Positions 34,188 to 42,600 of a stretch of DNA of 64,000 nt are shown here, piece after piece. The DNA comes from an uncultured Christensenellaceae bacterium (lineage in GTDB: Bacteria > Bacillota > Clostridia > Christensenellales > UBA3700): positions 186,001-250,000 of the forward strand of contig CALWKS010000002.1 of assembly GCA_944381325.1 (NCBI GenBank), given 5' to 3'. The notes below the pieces were generated by a model, which was not told where the DNA came from, did not search any database, and saw only the letters and a program-made list of their open reading frames with translations. The position numbers and the translations under genes were made by a program. Each line of letters starts with the position of its first letter. Within the stretch, counting starts at the first letter, position 1.

Positions 34188-35159
34188 TTATTTTCCTATA
34201 TTTTTTACTTCATCAGGTATCGTAAAATTAATTTCTTTAGCAATAGCTTCATTCAATGAAAAATCTGCTATTGTGATTACAGGATCTGCAACTGGAATTT
34301 CTGACGGAGTTTTACCATTAAATAAAATATCAAAAGCAATTTCTGCCGCCTTTTCGCCAAGCGACGTATAATTAACACCATATGTTGCAACTCCGCATTT
34401 TTCGTTCATGCCAGTTTCTCCACATACTATAGGAATATTTGCACCTGTTGATTTATTATATTCATGAACTGAAGCCGCAGCTTCGGCAAGTCTGTTATCA
34501 GTGGGGATATAAACACAATCAACACCCTTATTCTTGAAATTATTAAAACTGTTTTCCACCATATCAACAGTATTAATCCCATAAACAACGATATCGTCTT
34601 CGGAAAAACCTTTTTCTTTCATTGCTTTAACCGCAAGATCTTTTTGCAACTGTGAATTAGGTTCATCTGTTGAATACAAAACTCCCAACTTATCCGCTCC
34701 AGGACAAAGTTGTGTCATAAGTTCCACCTGCTTTTCAACATCGTTCAAATCTGTTGCTCCCGTTATATTACCAGCAGTGAGTCCAGCTATTTCAGCAGAA
34801 GTAACTGCAGTAAATACAATTGGAATATCTGAGGTTGCAGAAGCAACCTGCTGTGCTGCAGGAGTCGCTATCGCAAAAATCAAATCAACATTTCTATTAA
34901 CTAAAGTGTCAGCCGCAGTAACTGCATTATCTTGTTTCCCCTGCGCATTGTTATAAACAAAACTAATCGTTTTTCCTTTTTCAGTTATAAGTTGATTTAA
35001 TTTATTTTGAAAAGCTTCATTAGCCGCATCAAGAGCACCATGTGGAGCGAACTGAACTATTCCTACAGTATAATCAGTTTTAGGACCACATGCAACGAAC
35101 GCAAAACAAAGTGTTACAACCGTAACAAGAATCATTGTAAAAAGTAAAATCTTCTTCAT
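34188..35159 (-). CDS. ABC importer substrate-binding lipoprotein (TrpX-like)
   Basis: 323 residues. Signal peptide with lipobox FVAC (Cys24), then a two-lobed periplasmic-binding fold of the ABC_sub_bind family: YTVGIVQFAPHGALDAANEAF, IFAIATPAAQQVASATSDIPIVFTAV, KLGVLYSTDEPNSQLQ. Characterised relatives bind tryptophan or tyrosine-like compounds; the ligand here is not proven. First gene of the importer operon with GGAAGGAG before its ATG and a CCGTA/TACGG hairpin in the leader. Composition is clearly more A+T-rich than its neighbours. Confidence 0.88.
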   Translation of the reverse strand: MKKILLFTMILVTVVTLCFAFVACGPKTDYTVGIVQFAPHGALDAANEAFQNKLNQLITEKGKTISFVYNNAQGKQDNAVTAADTLVNRNVDLIFAIATPAAQQVASATSDIPIVFTAVTSAEIAGLTAGNITGATDLNDVEKQVELMTQLCPGADKLGVLYSTDEPNSQLQKDLAVKAMKEKGFSEDDIVVYGINTVDMVENSFNNFKNKGVDCVYIPTDNRLAEAAASVHEYNKSTGANIPIVCGETGMNEKCGVATYGVNYTSLGEKAAEIAFDILFNGKTPSEIPVADPVITIADFSLNEAIAKEINFTIPDEVKNIGK

Positions 35160-35316
35160 AATTTTCTCCTTCCGTATTTATACGGATTTTTGAATATTGA
35201 AAATATTATATCATATACGCATTGCAAAATAAAAGAGTTTTTTTATTTTTTTAACGTATAATATAATTTTTTACAAAAACAGCGCAGAATCCTTTTGAAA
35301 TAAGCGTTTTTGAATG

Positions 35317-35353
35317 ATTCAACCCGTCCGCGACGATCGCAGACGGGTTGAAT
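35317..35353. terminator. Strong hairpin between mrp and the importer operon
   Basis: ATTCAACCCGTC and GACGGGTTGAAT pair over 12 bases, and inside them GCGA/TCGC continues the stem. The T-run is on the + side only, so termination of the minus-strand mrp transcript would rely on the stem. Confidence 0.6.
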
Positions 35354-35384
35354 TTTTGTGCATAAAGTTTAATTTGATGAATAA

Positions 35385-36215
35385 TTATTCGTGATTACGC
35401 ATGGGCGCGTTCTTTACGGCTTCCACAACGGGTGCGATTTCAACGCACTCTGCGTCCTCTATTCTGCCCTCGTCGCACAACTTTGCGAATGCGGGATTTA
35501 TCGGAAGTCTTGCAAGAAGTTTTACGCCGTAACCCTCGCAGACCTCTTCCGCCTTGGATTCACCGTATATATAATGCCTTTTTCCGCAGCCGTCGCACTC
35601 GAAATAACTCATATTCTCCACTACGCCGAGAACGGGTATGTTCATCATCTTTGCCATCTTGACCGCCTTTGCGACGATCATAGAGACAAGCTCCTGCGGA
35701 GAAGTAACGATTATTATTCCGTCTACGTTCAGACTCTGGAAGACGGTAAGAGGTACGTCTCCCGTGCCGGGAGGCATATCCACGACCATATAATCGACGT
35801 CGCCCCAGTCAACGTCTGTCCAGAACTGCTGAACCAAACCTGCGATGAGCGGTCCGCGCCATATGACGGGGTCGTCCTCGTGCTCAAGCATCATATTGAC
35901 GGATATAAGCTTTGTGCCCTTTTTGGTCATAGCGGGCACGATCATAGAGCCGTTGCCGTAAGCCTTTGTCTTTATGCCGAAAACCTTGCCCATAGAAGGT
36001 CCGGTAACGTCTGCATCAAGCACTGCCACCTTTGCGCCGTCTTTGCCCAGCGCGCTTGCAGTCAACGCGCTTACGAGAGATTTGCCCACGCCGCCTTTTC
36101 CGCTGACAACGGCAATTACCTTCTTTACGTGTTCAGCGCCTTTTTTCTTTTCTTTCTCCTTGCGTTCTCCGCAACTTGCTGAAGAGCAGGAAGAACAATC
36201 GTGATTACACTCCAT
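35385..36215 (-). CDS. Mrp/NBP35-family iron-sulfur carrier ATPase
   Basis: 276 residues from the ATG behind AGGAGG. A cysteine-rich N-terminus (C3, C7, C10, C15) precedes the deviant P-loop GKGGVGKS (39-46) of the Mrp/NBP35 group and the conserved DADVTGPSM and DMPPGTGDV blocks. A CDGC pair in the C-terminal third would bridge an Fe-S cluster at the dimer interface. The family assembles and transfers [4Fe-4S] clusters. The N-terminal cysteines resemble the ferredoxin-like extension of NBP35. A transcription terminator lies only ten bases before its start codon, so expression probably depends on read-through. Confidence 0.9.
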   Translation of the reverse strand: MECNHDCSSCSSASCGERKEKEKKKGAEHVKKVIAVVSGKGGVGKSLVSALTASALGKDGAKVAVLDADVTGPSMGKVFGIKTKAYGNGSMIVPAMTKKGTKLISVNMMLEHEDDPVIWRGPLIAGLVQQFWTDVDWGDVDYMVVDMPPGTGDVPLTVFQSLNVDGIIIVTSPQELVSMIVAKAVKMAKMMNIPVLGVVENMSYFECDGCGKRHYIYGESKAEEVCEGYGVKLLARLPINPAFAKLCDEGRIEDAECVEIAPVVEAVKNAPMRNHE

Positions 36216-36224
36216 ATTGCCTCC

Positions 36225-36250
36225 TGAAAAAAGAGAGCTTCCAGCCCTCT
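36225..36250 (-). terminator. Attenuator-like terminator directly before mrp
   Basis: AGAGGGCT-GGA-AGCTCTCT (one G-T pair) followed by TTTTTT, ending ten bases upstream of the mrp ATG and abutting its AGGAGG site. No promoter fits between it and the gene. Confidence 0.7.
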
Positions 36251-36303
36251 TAAGCATAATCTGTATTATCTTTACACGGATTTTTCTTGCCCGTGTGGAT
36301 TAA

Positions 36304-37155
36304 CTATATTATTACAAAATCGCCGGGTGTAATGAACAGCCAGCTTATCGCAGCAAGAATGACTGCTATTACCACCTGATGCAACACGTATACCCATATC
36401 GCGATCCTGCCCCAGAAATCGAAAGGCGCGTGCCAGTTGTACTCGCCGAGCCAAGGCAGAAGAGAGCGCTTTTTGGGATACAGCAGCGGCGCAACGCCCG
36501 CGCCGATGAGCATATACCCTACCGAGGGGAATATAGGATAATAGTCTGCAGAATAAAAATTTCTGTGATCGCCGAGCATCCAGTCTCCGATAAAGAACCA
36601 ATTGTTGTTGTCGCTGAAAGCATGATCGTCGATCGCATAACGTGCGCTGCAGAACTGATCTATTATTATTATCATAATTCCCACGGCAAGACATATAACG
36701 GCAGTGCGCCATTTATCCTTGCGCGCGATAAAATTGATCGCCGTCCACAACAGTATCGCAACGGCAAACATATGCAGTATGCCGAATTTTATCGGCATAT
36801 CGAGAAACGTCGTCACAGCAGTAATTATAAGAGCGAAGATGGCAACCTGTATCCCTCTCTTCAGATTGCTTCTTGAAAAAGAACAAGATATACCGCAAAG
36901 AAGCGCGAACACCCACACAACGATATCCTGAGTAACCAGTCTCAGAGGGCTGTCCGCATACACCAACGCTCGCTCGTAAAGCCCGATAAAGAATTCACTG
37001 CCCTGCACTGCCGCCCATTCTTTGCCGAAAATGTCGCCGATATCGAACATGAAATGGTCGAAAATCATCAGAAGGACGCAGACGCCCCTCAGAAAATCCA
37101 GCTCCCATATTCTGTTTTTAACAGGCTTTAATGCCGTATCTTTATTTGACTGCAT
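36304..37155 (-). CDS. DUF1624 (heparan-alpha-glucosaminide acetyltransferase-like) membrane protein
   Basis: 283 residues with about seven membrane helices. IWELDFLRGVCVLLMIFDHFMFD at the N-terminus carries the Asp-Arg-Gly and Asp-His of the DUF1624/acyltransferase_3-like family, whose members move acetyl groups across membranes onto sugars. The C-terminal helices (IAIWVYVLHQVVIAVILA) are typical. The acceptor is unknown. Its ATG falls at the predicted first base of the mRNA, and no ribosome binding site exists, so it is probably translated from a leaderless message. The mrp gene follows in the same direction, separated by an attenuator-like hairpin. Confidence 0.75.
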   Translation of the reverse strand: MQSNKDTALKPVKNRIWELDFLRGVCVLLMIFDHFMFDIGDIFGKEWAAVQGSEFFIGLYERALVYADSPLRLVTQDIVVWVFALLCGISCSFSRSNLKRGIQVAIFALIITAVTTFLDMPIKFGILHMFAVAILLWTAINFIARKDKWRTAVICLAVGIMIIIIDQFCSARYAIDDHAFSDNNNWFFIGDWMLGDHRNFYSADYYPIFPSVGYMLIGAGVAPLLYPKKRSLLPWLGEYNWHAPFDFWGRIAIWVYVLHQVVIAVILAAISWLFITPGDFVII

Positions 37156-37161
37156 AAAAAA

Positions 37162-37190
37162 ATTATAACATCGACTGCGATTATAGTCAA
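37162..37190 (-). promoter_or_regulatory. Promoter giving a leaderless DUF1624 mRNA
   Basis: Minus-strand TTGACT (37185-37190), 17-base spacer, TATAAT (37162-37167), then six T and the ATG. Confidence 0.8.
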
Positions 37191-37284
37191 TCGTCTAGCA
37201 TTCAAGGTGAACGCATAAACCTTGTCAGATATACCTTTTTCTTCGTCTCTGCATTATTAAAAAATGGATATAAATATTTAACGG

Positions 37285-37300
37285 ATATCCGCGCGGATAT
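37285..37300. promoter_or_regulatory. Perfect palindrome after the XRE regulator
   Basis: ATATCCGCGCGGATAT, 16 bp, 17 bases beyond the stop of the XRE gene. It could be a weak terminator stem or an operator for the divergent/next gene; no T-run follows. Confidence 0.35.
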
Positions 37301-37316
37301 ATAGATTAAAACGTTT

Positions 37317-37649
37317 TCACTCTTCAAGGAAAAGCCTTACGATCTCGCCCACAGCGTTTTTGCGCTCAGGAGAAAGCTGTGCGTATGCCTGCATGAAAGT
37401 CTGCTCTTTTTCTGACAAATCCTTATAGTAAGGCACTAAGCGCAGCTTTTCGTCCACAAGTCCGAGTATAAAGTCTGCAGACGTATCGAAGCAACGCGCG
37501 ATCGCAACCACAGCCTGAGCCGTAGGCATACGTGTACCCGCCTCCCACTGCGCTACGGTAGACTGAGACACTTTGAGCATTTTCGCAAGCCCTGTCTGAG
37601 TTATTCCGTCCTCTTCCCTGAGTAGTTTTATTATCTCTTTGAATTCCAT
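37317..37649 (-). CDS. XRE-family HTH regulator
   Basis: 110 residues. The N-terminal Cro/CI helix-turn-helix is clear (LLREEDGITQTGLAKMLKV SQSTVAQWEAGTRMP), followed by AVVAIARCFDTSADFILGL and a helical tail that probably dimerises. Start taken at the ATG that lies exactly where transcription should begin; a GTG two codons earlier would overlap the end of the -10 box. No ribosome binding site is present. It is transcribed divergently from spo0A, about 180 bases away, and could regulate it, itself or the neighbouring DUF1624 gene. Confidence 0.85.
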   Translation of the reverse strand: MEFKEIIKLLREEDGITQTGLAKMLKVSQSTVAQWEAGTRMPTAQAVVAIARCFDTSADFILGLVDEKLRLVPYYKDLSEKEQTFMQAYAQLSPERKNAVGEIVRLFLEE

Positions 37650-37655
37650 ATCCAC

Positions 37656-37684
37656 ATTTTAACACAATGATTAAAATATTACAA
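37656..37684 (-). promoter_or_regulatory. Promoter giving a leaderless XRE mRNA
   Basis: Minus-strand TTGTAA (37679-37684), 17-base spacer, TAAAAT (37656-37661), then six bases and the ATG. Confidence 0.65.
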
Positions 37685-37776
37685 ATCAAATTAATATTTT
37701 ATATAAATTATTTGTATTGTAATAATTTTGCGAATTATCGGTCAAAATCGGATATTTTGCGGCGATTTTTTCTTTC

Positions 37777-37805
37777 AAGGCGAAAACAATTGCAATAAAA
37801 TGAAT
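37777..37805 (+). promoter_or_regulatory. Possible sigma-H type promoter of spo0A
   Basis: AAGGCGAAA (37777-37785) and AATGAAT (37799-37805) with a 13-base spacer approximate the sigma-H pattern. In Bacillus spo0A is transcribed from sigma-A and sigma-H promoters. The match is partial. Confidence 0.35.
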
Positions 37806-37830
37806 TTTGTCAGAAAACGGAGGTAACAAT

Positions 37831-38622
37831 ATGCAGAAAATCAGACTTTTGATTGTTGACGACGAAAAGGAATGCTCTCAGGCTCTTGCAGAAAGTTTTG
37901 AAGGAGATCCCGACGTCGAAGTTATAGCGACTGCCAAAGACGGACTGGACGCGATAGCAAAAATAGAAACCCTGTCGCCGGATGCGGTAGCCCTTGACAT
38001 AGTAATGCCCAACCTGGACGGTTACGGAGTTCTTGCCAACGTGGATTTCTCAAAATTGCGCAAGCGCCCAGTGTTCATAATCACATCGGGTCTTACGGGC
38101 GACGCGTTCATCCGCAAGGCAATAGGCGCAGGCGCTGATTATTATATGCTTAAGCCCGTATCCCCTCAGGCGCTCAAAGAACGCCTTATCGAATGCACGC
38201 GAGTCAAGTATTCTCCCGTAGCCGTCAAGGATGACGAATCGCAGATGAGGCAGGCTATACGCCGCTCGCGCCATACTCTTGACGAAAAGCTCGCCAATAT
38301 TTTCATATCGGTAGGCATACCTGCGCATATCAAAGGTTATCAGTTTTTGCGCGAAGCGATAAAGATGACTATCGATCGCCCCGAAGTAATCAACAGCATA
38401 ACCAAAAAGCTTTACCCGGGAATTGCCGAAAACTTCAACACTTCCCCTTCAAAAGTCGAACGCGCTATCAGGCACGCGATCGAAGTGGCTTGGAACAGAG
38501 GCAAGATCGAAAACATAAACCAGATTTTCGGCATAAAGATATATTCTGCCAACGACAAGCCGACCAACGGCGAATTCATAGCTCTTCTTGCAGACAAAAT
38601 GATAATGGAAGGCGCTGTCTGA
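37831..38622 (+). CDS. spo0A: Sporulation master regulator Spo0A
   Basis: 263 residues from the ATG behind GGAGGTAAC. Receiver domain: acidic pair D10-D11, phosphoacceptor D56 (ALDIVMPNLDG), T85 and K108 (MLKPVSP). C-terminal Spo0A_C domain: IGIPAHIKGYQFLREAI, LYPGIAENFNTSPSKVERAIRHAIEVAW and the terminal GEFIALLADKM, the most conserved stretch of Spo0A and its DNA-recognition helix. Phosphorylated Spo0A dimers bind TGTCGAA boxes and start sporulation. All phosphorylation residues are intact. It is alone here, not next to spoIVB. Its presence places the host among lineages with sporulation ancestry, but no other sporulation gene is in view. Confidence 0.95.
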   Translation: MQKIRLLIVDDEKECSQALAESFEGDPDVEVIATAKDGLDAIAKIETLSPDAVALDIVMPNLDGYGVLANVDFSKLRKRPVFIITSGLTGDAFIRKAIGAGADYYMLKPVSPQALKERLIECTRVKYSPVAVKDDESQMRQAIRRSRHTLDEKLANIFISVGIPAHIKGYQFLREAIKMTIDRPEVINSITKKLYPGIAENFNTSPSKVERAIRHAIEVAWNRGKIENINQIFGIKIYSANDKPTNGEFIALLADKMIMEGAV

Positions 38623-38835
38623 CAGACCTTCTCAGCTTAACGCTCCACTTCTGAGCGCAACATAAACAACCCCTCGTATCGGACTGACCGATACTCCCCC
38701 TTTTACCGCGCCGCCACCCCTTGCGGCGCGGGCTTTTATATCTCGTAAAGTCTAATCTCTGAACCCATTCGCATTCTTTTAATAAGGTAGTATATAAATA
38801 AAATGTAAAAATACAAAAATTTTACGGTAAAAGTG
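38623..38835. other. spo0A downstream region
   Basis: Holds two small hairpins (CGCTC/GAGCG and TATCGG/CCGATA) and the spo0A terminator, then A+T-rich spacer. No gene seen. Confidence 0.5.
38706..38738 (+). terminator. Terminator of spo0A
   Basis: CCGCGCCGC and GCGGCGCGG form a nine-base stem followed by GCTTTTAT. Confidence 0.85.
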
Positions 38836-38864
38836 TTTACAAACTCAATAATAGTGAATATAAT
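38836..38864 (+). promoter_or_regulatory. Strong promoter of the acidic zinc-ribbon gene
   Basis: TTTACA (38836-38841), 17-base spacer, TATAAT (38859-38864). A leader hairpin AAAGGTAA/TTACCTTT (about 38875-38899) encloses GGGAGAATT. Confidence 0.85.
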
Positions 38865-38927
38865 ACTACACGCAAAGGTAAGGGAGAATTTTACCTTTAT
38901 TTACGGAAAAATTGTGAGGTAAAGACT

Positions 38928-39446
38928 ATGGCTAAATACAAAAAATGTCCCAGATGCGAACTCAACTGGATTCCCGTCGAAGAGGACTACTGCGACGTAT
39001 GCAAGGCTGAACTCAAAATCGGCGGTGCAACTTTGCTGGACGACGAGGACGAAGACGAACTCCTCTGCCCCGTCTGCCACACCAACTATCTCGAACCCGG
39101 TGAAAAAATGTGTTCTGAATGCGCACGCAAGGCAGGCAAAAACGGCGCTGACGAAGAATACGAAAAGGACGACCAGGAAGAAGACGAAAACAAGGTTTCT
39201 TTTGACGAACTGGCTGAAGAAGAAGCGTGGAACGACTTTGACGAGCCCTTCGACGACAACGAAGACTTCGACAGCGACGACTACGGCGACGCATTCGACG
39301 AAGAGGACGAGGAATCTGAAGAGGAAGAAGACGAAGAATACAAAGACGATCTTGACGACGATTTCAATTATGATATCAACGACGTCGAAGACGAGGATGA
39401 CGACGAGGAAGAAGGCGGCGACGATGACGAGGACGACGACCTGTAA
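38928..39446 (+). CDS. Double zinc-ribbon protein with extreme acidic tail
   Basis: 172 residues. Two zinc knuckle pairs lie at the N-terminus (CPRCELNW...YCDVC and CPVCHTNY...MCSEC). From about residue 75 the chain is nearly all Asp and Glu with scattered Asn, Phe and Tyr, ending EEEGGDDDEDDDL. The second zinc unit resembles those at the C-terminus of small Firmicute regulatory proteins. A strong promoter suggests abundance. The acidic tail could mimic nucleic acid or bind basic partners such as RNA polymerase or ribosomal proteins (the delta subunit RpoE also has such a tail), but no RpoE domain is present. Function unknown. Confidence 0.75.
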   Translation: MAKYKKCPRCELNWIPVEEDYCDVCKAELKIGGATLLDDEDEDELLCPVCHTNYLEPGEKMCSECARKAGKNGADEEYEKDDQEEDENKVSFDELAEEEAWNDFDEPFDDNEDFDSDDYGDAFDEEDEESEEEEDEEYKDDLDDDFNYDINDVEDEDDDEEEGGDDDEDDDL

Positions 39447-39473
39447 TTCTCTGCACTGAAAACAAAGATCGAC

Positions 39474-39503
39474 AAAGGGCTGCAAAACGCAGCCCTTTTT
39501 CTT
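39474..39503 (+). terminator. Terminator of the acidic zinc-ribbon gene
   Basis: AAAGGGCTGC-AAAAC-GCAGCCCTTT followed by TTCTTT. Confidence 0.9.
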
Positions 39504-39583
39504 TACCCTGTCAAGATTTCATTGAACTCAATAAAAACCATATCAAAATTTTTTATATAATATAGCAGATCATATTTTGTCTA

Positions 39584-39612
39584 CAAAAAAGAGCCCTTTA
39601 TCAAGGCTCTTT
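39584..39612 (-). terminator. Terminator of the giant-protein operon
   Basis: AAAGAGCC and GGCTCTTT form a stem followed by TTTTG in the minus direction. Confidence 0.85.
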
Positions 39613-39669
39613 TATTATCTGAAGCAAAAACCTCTGATATGTATGCGGTTTTCAATATCGAATGCCGAC

Positions 39670-42600
39670 TTATTTTAAAGTCAGAGAACCGTAAAATCCG
39701 TTCTGAGTTGCCGCGGTAACCGCGTCTGCCCCTACCCAGCCGAACAGCTTATCGACTGCGTTCAGCTTAAAGAAGTTGTCTGTGATAAACAATCCTTTGC
39801 CGTCCACCTTAACGTATCTTTCGTCAAATACGTACGCTTTGATTACGGGGACAAGGCTTTCTTCATTCCACTCTGCCGCAGTGCCGTCGGTGTTTTCTAT
39901 AACAGTGTTTTCCTCTGCTCCGTCCGCGCCTATGACTGCGCTCTCGGTAATGCTTACGCCGTCAGACGTACTGCTCACGCCCTCGCTTTCAGCGTTTTCA
40001 GATATACCTTCTGCAATGCCGCCTTCATCTACGTATGCCCTGTTGACGCTTGCACCGCCAGTGATCGCGCCGTAATTGACTGCCGCGATACCGCCTGTCT
40101 TTGCCGCCGCGCTGAGAATGCCCTCAAACGCGCAGTTTTCAATGCTTCCGTAATTGTCGACCGCGATGCCGCCTGCAACTGAATTTTCTCCGCTTGCGAT
40201 TATCACTGCGTCTGCTACGGTGAGATTCCTTACTGTCGCGCCCTCATCGATTCTTTCAAACAATGCCGCGCTTCCGCTTCTTTCTATGAGCATATTGACA
40301 AGCGCCTTGCCGTCGCCGTCAAACGTACCTTTGTATCCCTGAACATTGCCTTCAGCGTCGCGCCAAGCAAGCATATCTGTAACATTTCCGCCAAAGTCGA
40401 TATCCTGAGTGAGCAACATGTCTATCGCGTTGTAATCGCCAATGCCGCCCTCGTTGTCGATCCACTTATAATAATCGTCTGCGCTTGTCAGAGTGTAGAA
40501 CGCCGCGCCGTCCTTAAGCGCCGTGCCGAAATAGCGGAATGTAACCGTGTTATCCTGAGCGGTGAGCACGAAGTTGCCGCCGTCAAGCAATGTCGGAAGT
40601 TCAGCCGTGCAGTAGCGCGAGTATTCGGCTGTAGTGTAATACTTTCCGTCAGCGCGTTTTTCGAGCACTCCGTCAGCTACGAGCTTATCGTAGAAGTTTT
40701 CATCAAAGCTTACGGTAAGTCCTGCCGCTACTTCTGCGACAAGTCTGTCGTAATTCTCAGCCGAGATGCCCATTGCTTCAGCTTCTGCCTGAGTTACGCT
40801 TACCGTTCTGCCCGCTTCAGCTACGGGATCGAGCATTGCGGAATTGTAAGACTGGTCTTTGCCTACGACGTAATCGGCATAAACGCCCAGATCGACAGGT
40901 CTGATCGCACCCGATACGGCAATTGCGTTTTCTTTGAGCGCGAACGTAGCTTCGTCAGCGCCTATCGTCATATCCGAAGGCGCGCTCCAGCCAGCCGAAT
41001 AAAGCGTATAATTGTCTCCGTTCTCTCCGCCGAGCACGGGTCTGTAAACGATCGCACCGCTGACGGTAGCCGTGTTCTCCTGATCCGCTGTTACGTTTGC
41101 ACTGAGATTGTATACCTTTATGAAGGTAAATTCTTCAAGCTGCTCTGCAGTCAGAACTTCTCTTGCGTAATCTTCGTCAACAAGCCTGCTCATCGCTATC
41201 ATAAGATCGCGTACGTCAAACTGTCCGACTGTCGCCCCAGACGTAAATTCAACCACATTCTCGTCATTGCCGACTTTTATAGGCTGAGTTTCGTAAACTT
41301 CTTTGCCGTCCTCGCCTGTCTTGCTGACTATGCCGTAAAGCACTCCGTCCTTTGAAAGAACGCTTCTTGTCAGCGCGCCAAAACTTGCAAATCCGAATTT
41401 CTCAGCCGCCGCTACCTGCGAAGTGGTTGCTCCTGCGCCGTCGTAATAATTGCCGTCAACGTATCCTGCCTCTTTTCCGTCAGACTCAACTCTCAGCATG
41501 CCCGCGCTTTGAGTATCGTAATACTTTGTAGCGGTTACGCCGTTGGCATCGACCTGCTTCGGGTAAATGACGAGAGCAATACCGTTTGCCACTTTCGCGC
41601 CATCTCCCGAGAAGGTGTATTCCGTTCTCGAACCGCTGTCGTAAGTAACGTCGCCTATCGTCTCGCCGCTGCCGCCGCCGATAATGCCTTCAATACTGGC
41701 CTTGCTGTAATAACCTGCTTCAGTGCCGCCTACCGAAAGTTCTCTGGTCTCGGAAACTCCGCCCGTGGTTACCGTTATCTTGACCGTATAAGTCTGGGCA
41801 ACGCCCGTATATACGACCTCTTTAATGCTGGTCTCTACGTCTCCTTCAACGTCAACAGTGCCGCCGCGTACGCCGATTGCGACCGTGAACGCGTTGACTC
41901 CCGAAGTTATCACCGCCGTACCTTCGAACTGAGCAGCTATATCTCCTGCCGCAAACATAGCGACTATGCGGTTGAGTGCCGAGCCTATATTGTCTGTGCC
42001 TGCCGCAGTGCGGTAATTTATGCCGTAACCGTCCCAGATAAATCTGTTATAAGGAGCGATCGCTTCAACAGCGATATAACCTGCGCCGTCAGAGTAATCC
42101 ACATAATAAGACTTGTTATACTCGCCTGCCTCGGTAAATACGTTGTGCTGAATTCCGCCCGTAGTGTAATCGTCGGCGGTTGCGAAGTAATAGCCGATAT
42201 AGCCGTTTGTGTACGGCTCGAGCAGACTGAGCTGACCGCCTGCCGCGCAGTCCGCCTCAACGTAAGAATATACGTTCTGAGCAAGTGTCGCGCCGCTTGC
42301 GAAGAGAGCCGAAACGCCTGTTACTCTTCCTGCTGCAATAGCCACGATAACGCCGTCTGCGCTTCCTTCAGACGCGCCTGCGACATAACCTGCGCCTGCC
42401 GCGCTCACGCTGTAATTGCCGCATCCTGCGCTCTCGTTGACTCTGACCGCAACCTTGGTCAGAGCGCCTGCGTTGCTTCCTGCAATCGCGCCCCACGTAG
42501 CTCCGCTTGCCTTAACGTTTGCGGAATAGACGAAGCTGGAATCTTCTATCCTTCCGTCCGCGCCGTTTACGCCTGCGATACCGCCTGAATTGCTCGCGCC

